A DNA stretch of 64,000 nt from Arenicola marina (taxonomy: Eukaryota; Annelida; Polychaeta; Arenicolidae): contig OZ025263.1 in the NCBI GenBank assembly GCA_964019135.1, forward strand, positions 18,453,123-18,517,122, read 5' to 3'. The position numbers and the translations under genes were made by a program. The notes under the pieces were generated by a model, which was not told the origin of the DNA, did no database searches, and saw only the letters and a program-made list of their open reading frames with translations. This document shows positions 54,101 to 63,100 of this stretch, piece after piece; position 1 is the stretch's first letter, and every line of letters starts with the position of its first letter.

Positions 54101-57100
54101 GGAAGCCGTTAAGGATCCGTGGAGGTGAACTTACCCACCGTCAGGTATTCCATACGGAAGCTGTTAAGGATCCGTGGAGGTGAACTGACCGACAGTCAGG
54201 TATTCCATACGGAAGCCGTTAAGGATCCGTGGAGGTGAACTGACCGACAGTCAGGTATTCCATACGGAAGCCGTTAAGGATCCGTGGAGGTGAACTTACC
54301 CACCGTCAGGTATTCCATACGGAAGCCGTTAAGGATCCGTGGAGGTGAACTGACCGACAGTCAGGTATTCCATACGGAAGCCGTTAAGGATCCGTGGAGG
54401 TGAACTGACCGACAGTCAGGTATTCCATACGGAAGCCGTTAAGGATCCGTGGAGGTGAACTTACCCACCGTCAGGTATTCCATACGGAAGCCGTTAAGGA
54501 TCCGTGGAGGTGAACTGACCGACAGTCAGGTATTCCATACGGAAGCCGTTAAGGATCCGTGGAGGTGAACTGACCGACAGTCAGGTATTCCATACGGAAG
54601 CCGTTAAGGATCCGTGGAGGTGAACTTACCCACCGTCAGGTATTCCATACGGAAGCCGTTAAGGATCCGTGGAGGTGAACTGACCGACAGTCAGGTATTC
54701 CAATCGGAAGCCGTTAAGGATCCGTGGAGGTGAACTGACCGACAGTCAGGTATTCCATACGGAAGCCGTTAAGGATCCGTGGAGGTGAACTTACCCACCG
54801 TCAGGTATTCCATACGGAAGCCGTTAAGGATCCGTGGAGGTGAACTGACCGACAGTCAGGTATTCCATACGGAAGCCGTTAAGGATCCGTGGAGGTGAAC
54901 TGACCGACAGTCAGGTATTCCATACGGAAGCCGTTAAGGATCCGTGGAAGTGAACTGACCGACAGTCAGGTATTCCATACGGAAGCCGTTAAGGATCCGT
55001 GGAGGTGAACTTACCCACCGTCAGGTATTCCATACGGAAGCCGTTAGAGATCCGGGAAGATTAACTTGCCTATAGTCAGGTATTCCATGCGGAAGCCGTT
55101 AAGGATCCGTGGAGGTGAACTGACCGACAGTCAGGTATTCCATACGGAAGCCGTTAAGGATCCGTGGAGGTGAACTTACCCACAGTCAGGTATTCCATAC
55201 GGAAGCCGTTACGGACGACTGACGGGTCAGACACGAAGTGCAGATAGAGGTAGCGGCCGGACGTTGATATTGGCGGAGGGAGGGAGTTCTCAGCGCAGAA
55301 TCGCCCAATCAGCGAGCTCGACGCATCCTCTCCGTCACGCATCTAAAGAACAATAAAACAACCACGTGACGATTGTGAAGGCCATACTTACATAACTCTT
55401 GTATTTATATTGTCACTATGTTATAAATTGTTTTTTCATAGCGTGAATAAAAAAATATGTCTGTTTACTTGGAATTGCATCTTGGTGATACATTCTGTGA
55501 AACCATTTCATAATCATTTCAACATCTTGAGCATCCATTTGAGTAGTTCTTCAAGTTTAAACTAATTGAAATGTGCCTTATAATTGAAACAAAAGAGAGT
55601 GCCGGAACACACGCACCCCTATTTAAGATTTGAATCGGTATATACTCCCAAGGTCATTCTCTTCTCTTCATTTGCCCTAAGACCTGATCCTTCGCCTGAT
55701 CCACAGCTTGCCTAGCCGTTGTACGGACTGCATGAACGCCCGAGGGGGTCATGCCCGGTACTGACTAATTTAGTGGCCAATTTGTTGAATATCATGAAGT
55801 TGATTTGTTGGCCTCGTATGGGTAGTTCATTCTTGTTTTACAGCTATTCTGATCCTTATTTTGCATCAAAGTCAATTACCTGACGATAGCCATCGTTTTT
55901 CGGTGGTAAAATTAATGTTGTAACCAAGAAATATAAATAGATATAATATTTTTTGTATAAACTTTATTTATTTTGCCAGGTTTTCAACCTATATTTATGA
56001 TATGTACTATATACTTATGATTGGGTTCAGGTCTTGATTTTGCGCTGCCTAAGTTTTGTTCAGAAATGTATAATGAACTTTGGTTTGTCACGTAATTTTT
56101 CACATAAATTATATATGAACACTAGTGGGTTAGATTACTTAGTAGCATAATAGTGCACTACATTATCACCTCAAAATTTAATAAAAACAAATAATTGATA
56201 ACTGTTGACAAAAATAAACAACGCCAAATTCATATTGGTTCCCACCTCTACATAGTCGTGTTGGCAGTTGGCGCTGGGCTCCAGGTCGAAGTGTGAGAAG
56301 GAGGCATTGATGGTGTTACCCTGCGTGGCCTCCACCACCCACGTGCAGTCGCGGCCAGAGGGGTAGGCCTCGGGGAAGCTGGGGCTCGCCACCACCCCGA
56401 AGTGACCCGTCAGGCGGTTGTTACAGTCTGAAAGACACGTGGCACTCATTTCATAACGGGGAGGATGGATAACTATAGAGACTTAAACGTTTTTCATGAT
56501 GTGTATTCATAACAGTGTTTATATATTACATAGATATTGAGATGTTGGCACGCTTTGGAGTTCCCAGCGCAATGATAGGAAATCTACGCGTTCAATTATC
56601 AACGAATTTACGGTAAAATCTATATAAGCCGAAAGTAGCCTCGGACAGAGCAATCTATTAATTGTACAAAGGTGTATTCACAATAAACAAAATCGGTAAA
56701 GATCCGATATAAACACTTCTGCCTACTCGGGGGTTCATTTATATGGTGCTTATGCTGTATATATGCACTATAAATATGCATTACATATGCTGTATCTATG
56801 GAATGGAATGGAATGTTGGTGTTTTAGGCCACTTTTGTGCACATACAGGCTAAATTGGGCCAGCTGTATCTATGCATTATATGCATGAATTACCGAGGTA
56901 CCAATTAGTTTTCATGAAAACATGACCCAAGCATAACTATAACACAAAATCAATGATATATATTCCGGGATTTAACTAGTTGTAATAGTTAATATTTTCA
57001 ACCTACTTGCATAATAATGAGCGTGGAAGCCGCGTCCAGAGGTGGAGAAGTCGGATCTGAACTTGACCCACATTTGGTGCGAGCTCGAGTCCACGGGTTC

Positions 57101-60100
57101 CGGGATGGTGTTCCCACATAACCGATCGATGGTACGGCCCTGACCATTGCCTTCCTTAATCTGAAGTACAAGAAATCCACGAAACGTAAACAAATTAATA
57201 AAGTTATATCATGTATATCAAGGTCATTAATAGGCCTACTACTGTATGCTCGGTATTTTCAAGCCCTTGGTTGTTTTGTTGGTTATTCAGGACGCTTTAC
57301 CCAATTTCGGTTATATCGATCGCGTCAATGAGAGAAGGAAGGGAGAGTGGAGACATGTCCTCGAGGGTAACCCCCTACTCTTTGCGAAGAATGACATGTA
57401 ATCTTTATTCTGCGACCACAAAGACATGGCCACAGCAGGTCTCGAACCACCGATCCACGTGCCGTTAGGCTCTCATGTGGCCAGAGCACTCAATGCGAGC
57501 GCTCTAGCTCAGTTGTCGCGCCGGCCCCATTTCCTGAGCTCATGAACAGATATTTGAATGTGACATGGCACAGTAAATGAAGCCATCTAGGTTAACTTTT
57601 TCCCTTCACACACATGGCGAGTTCAAAAACTTAACTGTCTCCAGAAGTTGGCGTCAAGCGATGACGCCATCTCGACATCTCGTAAAGGCCAAAATAATAC
57701 CCAGAATGCATTGCACATACAGTGACGCCCCACAGTGAAATAATCACTTATCTGCACTTGCGAAGTCGTCTATGCGGCTACACATAGGCCCACGCCAGGT
57801 GAAACCTTCATATAATTATATGAGCCAAGTATCTATGATTTGCGAAGTCGTCTATGCGGCTTTACCTAGGCCCACGCCAGGTGAAACCTTCCTGTGTGGG
57901 CCAAGCAACTATGAATATTACGAGTTGGTGGTCATGTTAACTAGTACAATAGCATTAAATCTGAAGGCCGCTAAAATGCCGTATTCTGACTCAAACCGCC
58001 CTGCTGCCCATGCAATCGTCAATCGTTGCCAGAGCGACATTGCATAGAACAATGAAACATGACGTCACGCACAAAAGAATTGTAGTTATAGCTTTAAATG
58101 GCCCGCTTACCTGCCTAGTTGCCTAGTTGCACGTGTCATGTTTCTTGGCAACGATGTATGGCATAAAAAAGCACTGGCCAAGTATATGTGGAAAGGCATG
58201 CGATTTGTAGACTGTCTGCGGACAATGCTTCACTTGGATCCTTGCGTGCCGAAATTAAGCCAAAGAAGCACAGACAAGTTAACGCCTTAAATTTAGATTT
58301 AACTTTAGATTCAACTTGTAATAATAGTAATTTATTAGTTGCATTGCACATACAGTGATGCCCTCATGTTCATTATCCGCCCGAGGCCGCAAGGCCGAGG
58401 GCGGATAATGAAAATTAGCGGGCTGCTACAGCTTGATGTCGGGCCAATAAAATTGCCTAACGCCCCGCGAACTCGCGCTCTGACCCAAACCACCCTTCGG
58501 CCTTTTCAATAGACAATCATTGCCGTAGTAACATGGCGTAGAACAATTAAACATGACGTCACGCACAATTTTTTTATTATTGATGTAAATCACCCCCCCC
58601 CCCCCTAGAGCCTCGCGGCCTCGGGCGGATAATGAAACTTGACGGGCTGCTACAGCTTGATGTCGGGCCAATAAAATTGTCTGCATGGTTGGCTTCCGTC
58701 TGTCTGCTTGATTTCAAGTGATGCGATTTGCGAATAAAGCACACGCGTTTGAGAGTCGATCCATGAGTCTCTGCAGCTGGCTTTCTGAATGCGCAACCAA
58801 CGCTGCGTCGTCAGCAAATAGCAGTACCCTTAGTAGGAAGCTCTTCCGCTTGGACTTAGCACGCAATCTGGAAAGGTAAGCACCCTCCGCATCCTAATCA
58901 AATGCGTGCGAAAGGAGCATAGAGAAGATGATGCCAAATAAAGTTGGCGCAAGAACACAACCCTGATTCACGGCATTTCTGACTTGGAAGCTCTCGGAGG
59001 TAGCTCCGTCGAACTGCGGGGGCAGCCAATAGACTCCAACATTGTGTACAGCCCAGGTCTGCTGACAGTATCAAAAGCCTTGGTGAGATCAACAAAAGCA
59101 AAGTAGAGGGGCTTGTGCTGCTCTCTACATTTTCCTGGAGTTGACGCAACGAGAATATCATGTCGACAGTGGATCGTCCGGCTCTTAAACCGCAATGCGC
59201 TTCAGGATACATTCTGTTCGCAAGGAGTTGCAGTCTCTTTAAGGCAATTCTGGCGAAGAGTTTACCAATAATGCTTAAGAGCGATATTCCGCGGTAATTG
59301 TTACAATCACCCCGGTCACCTTTGTTTTTGTAAAGCGTAACTATATTTGCATCACGCATGTCCTGTGGGACAGTACCATTGTTCCAGCAAAGGATGGGAA
59401 GTTGGTGGCGATGAGGGAGCAATATAGTTTTCCCACACTTAATTACTTCAGCAGGAATCCTGTCATTGCCAGGAGATTTCCCGCCGCCCAAGGAATCGAT
59501 TGCCTGACCCAGCTCGAAAACTGTTGGAACACTGTCCAGATCGGCCATGACCGGCAGACGGGGTAGTGCATCAAGCGCCGTTGTCGATACATGAGACTCG
59601 TGCGCGTATAATGAGACATAGCGTTCCATCCAGTGAGACATCTGTTTGCTGTTTCCATCAAGTGACTTTAAGGGGGTTGTTTTAGTGACCGTGGGGCCCA
59701 GGGCTTTCTTAATTCCGGTGTACATTGCCCGCATATCAAATTGTCTAACGCCTCGCTAACTTGTTATATTAATATTATTAGAAGTCGACTATTGCTCACC
59801 TCGACGTAATCGTAGAGGCAGTGGATGTTGTCCTCCATATCGAAGTCGACGAATACGAGGTGGATGGAGCTGCCGTAGGCGGCCGTGATCTGCCAGAAGC
59901 ACTCGGCAGCCCGACCGTAGTTGTTCGGGTAGTTGGGGGAGACGAAGCTTCCGGTGAGAGCCGACAGCTCGCCGCCGCAGCCTGAAACACGTATTTATAA
60001 CAGGGGTCATCTCGTGGGCGCCAGCACGCTCGGCCAGTGGCGGATCAAAGGGACAAGCCAAGCGGAAGTCACACTGGGACATTATTGTGAAACTTAAGGC

Positions 60101-63100
60101 TTATATAATTAGGCATGTTTACAAGTCACAATATTGTTAAACATTAAAGCCAATAACAAGGACAAGATCTGACTGTTAATTAATCAGCAAGAATGAGTTC
60201 CAATCGACGTCGATTACGACGGCCGTTTGTCACCCAGTCGATGTCGATATCCAGACCATAGTGCATGCTGCATCAGGGCGAGACCAATGATACCTTCCTG
60301 GGACATAGGTAGACAAATAAGTGCGGTCACACCCGGTGGGTCACATCAGCTATAGTTAATTTATTTTGGGGGAATATTGTGACCCCTGTGACCCTTAATA
60401 ATTCAACCCGTACAGGTTACGGGACACCTGTTATCCCCCCCCCCCCTCCCCCCTCTGGATCCACACCTGCTCGGCTATTATCGAGTGTGTCTCCAGGCTA
60501 GCCCAGGCAAACGCCGCGAGAACCACTTTCGATTTAGCAACCAGATATTCAAGAATTGCATCCGTCTGACATGCGTGCTTAGACTATAAACTGTGGCTAT
60601 TTATAACGTGTTGCAAATAAGCAAAGTTGGGAAAACAAGACGCTCGTGGTCACTTCCGATTTGGATCACGCTCTGTGATTGGCTATAGCGCTAGCCCCGC
60701 CCACGGGAAAAGTTAATTGACAGGATATATTCCACAACTTACCCGACAACGTGCCGTCGTAAGTAGCTTGAAAGCCCCGGGAACTGCCACCGGCGTCAGA
60801 ATGAAGCTTCAAGTACAATCGGTTGCTATGGGAACGGATGATTGGGTCAATCGTTTCTCCGCAATATTGACCAATCAGAGGCGATGTTGAATAGCCACCA
60901 TTTCTGGAACAAGAATGTGACCATGAGCAAGCTGAAAGTGTGACAGGGCTTAAAGCAATATACTTACATGCGCAATCTTAGATTTGTTACAGTTTTGAAT
61001 CAAGACTAAAAGTATCTCAACATCTATGAAGCATATGTCTTATATCTCTTTGAGTCCGTAAAACAAACATTTCAACATAAAACTGCGCGGTTTATTTTTA
61101 TCGCGCGAGGACGTGATAGTGAGCCGCGGTCGACATCACACACCCAATAGCGAACTGCGCGCAGGTATATAAAGCCGGCCACCAACTTCTGCTCCGTTGA
61201 CCAAAATGGTTCGCTCCGGATAGCCCGCAGGCTTTCAGGATTTAAATTCAAGACAGCATGTACTTATTTGACATGGAGAAGAGGTTGGTAATACAAATAA
61301 TTACGGAATATATTGCTTTAAGGAACCGGACCCCCGGACAGCCCCTACCCCCCCCCCCCCCCCCCTCCCCACTTCCCGGACATACCCTGCACACTCCACT
61401 TGGTCCCCTAGGGAAATATTTACCTTTCGTACCTAATTATATCAATTAAACCGCAGCCAAATGACATCACTATAGCGATCGGCAAAGGCACAAGATACGC
61501 CAACACATTTAAGCTGATATGATTCTCTTGCGTTAATCTACCTAATATATTTAATACATCACAATGCTAAAGTAGATGGGGCAGTAATGTGCGAAGTGGA
61601 TTTCATAGCTCCCAAGCTGGATTGTAAGATTAGCAGTGAGGACGTCAGTTGGTTGTATATTCTGGACGCTTTAACACTTTTGGTCATATCGCGTCAATGG
61701 GAGAGGGAAGGGAGAGTGAAGCCATGTGCTCGGGGGTAACCCCCTACTCTTTGCGAAGGAGGACATGGGATCTTTATCCTGCGACCACACAGACATGACC
61801 ACAGCCGGGTGTGAACCACCGATACACGTGCCGTTAGGCTCTCAGGCGGCGAGAGCCCTGAATGCCAGCGCTCTAACCCACTGAGCTACCGGGGCGGCCC
61901 CCATTTAAAGACCGGAGGCAGCTGTTGCTTTACCGTATTTCTAGATAATCTCCGTTGACGCAGCTGTTCTGCCAGCCTCGTGTGAGGCTGAAGTCCGTGA
62001 TGTTAAGCATCACTTGCTGTCCACTGGGCATCGCCAGCGACCACTCGCAGTCACGACCGTTAGGGTAATTCTGTGGGTAATTAGGACTGGAGATTACCCC
62101 GGCTTGGGCCTGGATCTCTCCGCCACACACTGTAAATAGCAAAGTGCTTTAAAACATTAGTTCTACTAAAGGATTCATTATATTTTGTGGTTCTGCCCTT
62201 GTAATGAATGATCCTCTTAGTTATTGTCTTTTTGAGGTTTATAAGACGAAATTTAGCACTTGAGGGAAGGGGTGTGTGAGTGGGAGGGGTGTGTAAGGGG
62301 GAAGGGGTGTGTGAGGGGAAGGGGTGTGTGAGGGAGAGGGGTGTCAGGGGAAGGCGTGTGTGAGGTGGAGGGGTGTGTAAGGGGGAAGGGGTGTGTGAGT
62401 GGGAGGGGTGTGTGAGGGAAAGGGGTGTCTGAGGGGAAGGGGTGTGTGAGGTGGAGGGGTGTGTAAGGGGGAAGGGATGTGTGAGAGGGAGGGGTGTGTG
62501 AGGGGGAGGGGTGTCTGAGTGGAAGGGGTGTGTGAGTGGGCGGGGTGAGTGAGGGGGTAGGGTGGGATGAGTAAGGTGGGGTGAGCGGGGAGAGGATGAG
62601 CGGGCGGGCTGAATGGTGTGAGTGGGGTGGGAAGGGTGAGTGGGGAGGGGGTGAGTGGGGAGGGGTAGAGGGTGAGCGGGAATGGGGAAGGGGGGGGGTT
62701 AGGGGGTGGCGTTGGGTGAGCGGCAAGGGGACGGTGAAAGTGGAGGGGGTGTGGCGGGTGGGTTTAGGTGAGCGGGGAAGAGTGTGTGGGAGAGAGGGGG
62801 GGGGGGTGAGCGGGGATGGGGGGGGGTACCTTAGGAGGCGGGGATGGCCATGTAGGTGAGGGTGAGCGGGGATGGGGGGGTTACCTAAGGAGGCGTTGAT
62901 GGCCATGTAGATGAGGGTGAGCGGGGATGGGGGGGGGTTACCTAAGGAGGCGTTGATGGCCATGTAGGTGAGGGTGAGCGGGGATGGGGGGGGAGGTTAC
63001 CTGAGGAGGCGTTGATGGCCATGTAGGTGAGGATGAGAGGGGATGGGGGAGGGTACCTGAGGAGGCGTTGATGGCCATGTAGGTAGCGGAAAATCCTTCC

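Noticed and set aside
61845..61905. tRNA gene on the minus strand
   Set aside because: A and B boxes are present, but the body continues into a SINE shared with 57272-57530 and 9290-9500; no cloverleaf with a matched acceptor stem.
62253..62963. Proline/serine/histidine-rich minus-strand frame of 236 residues
   Set aside because: Low-complexity G-rich array behind the CUB A 2 donor; the donor and phase 1 junction to CUB B are intact without it.
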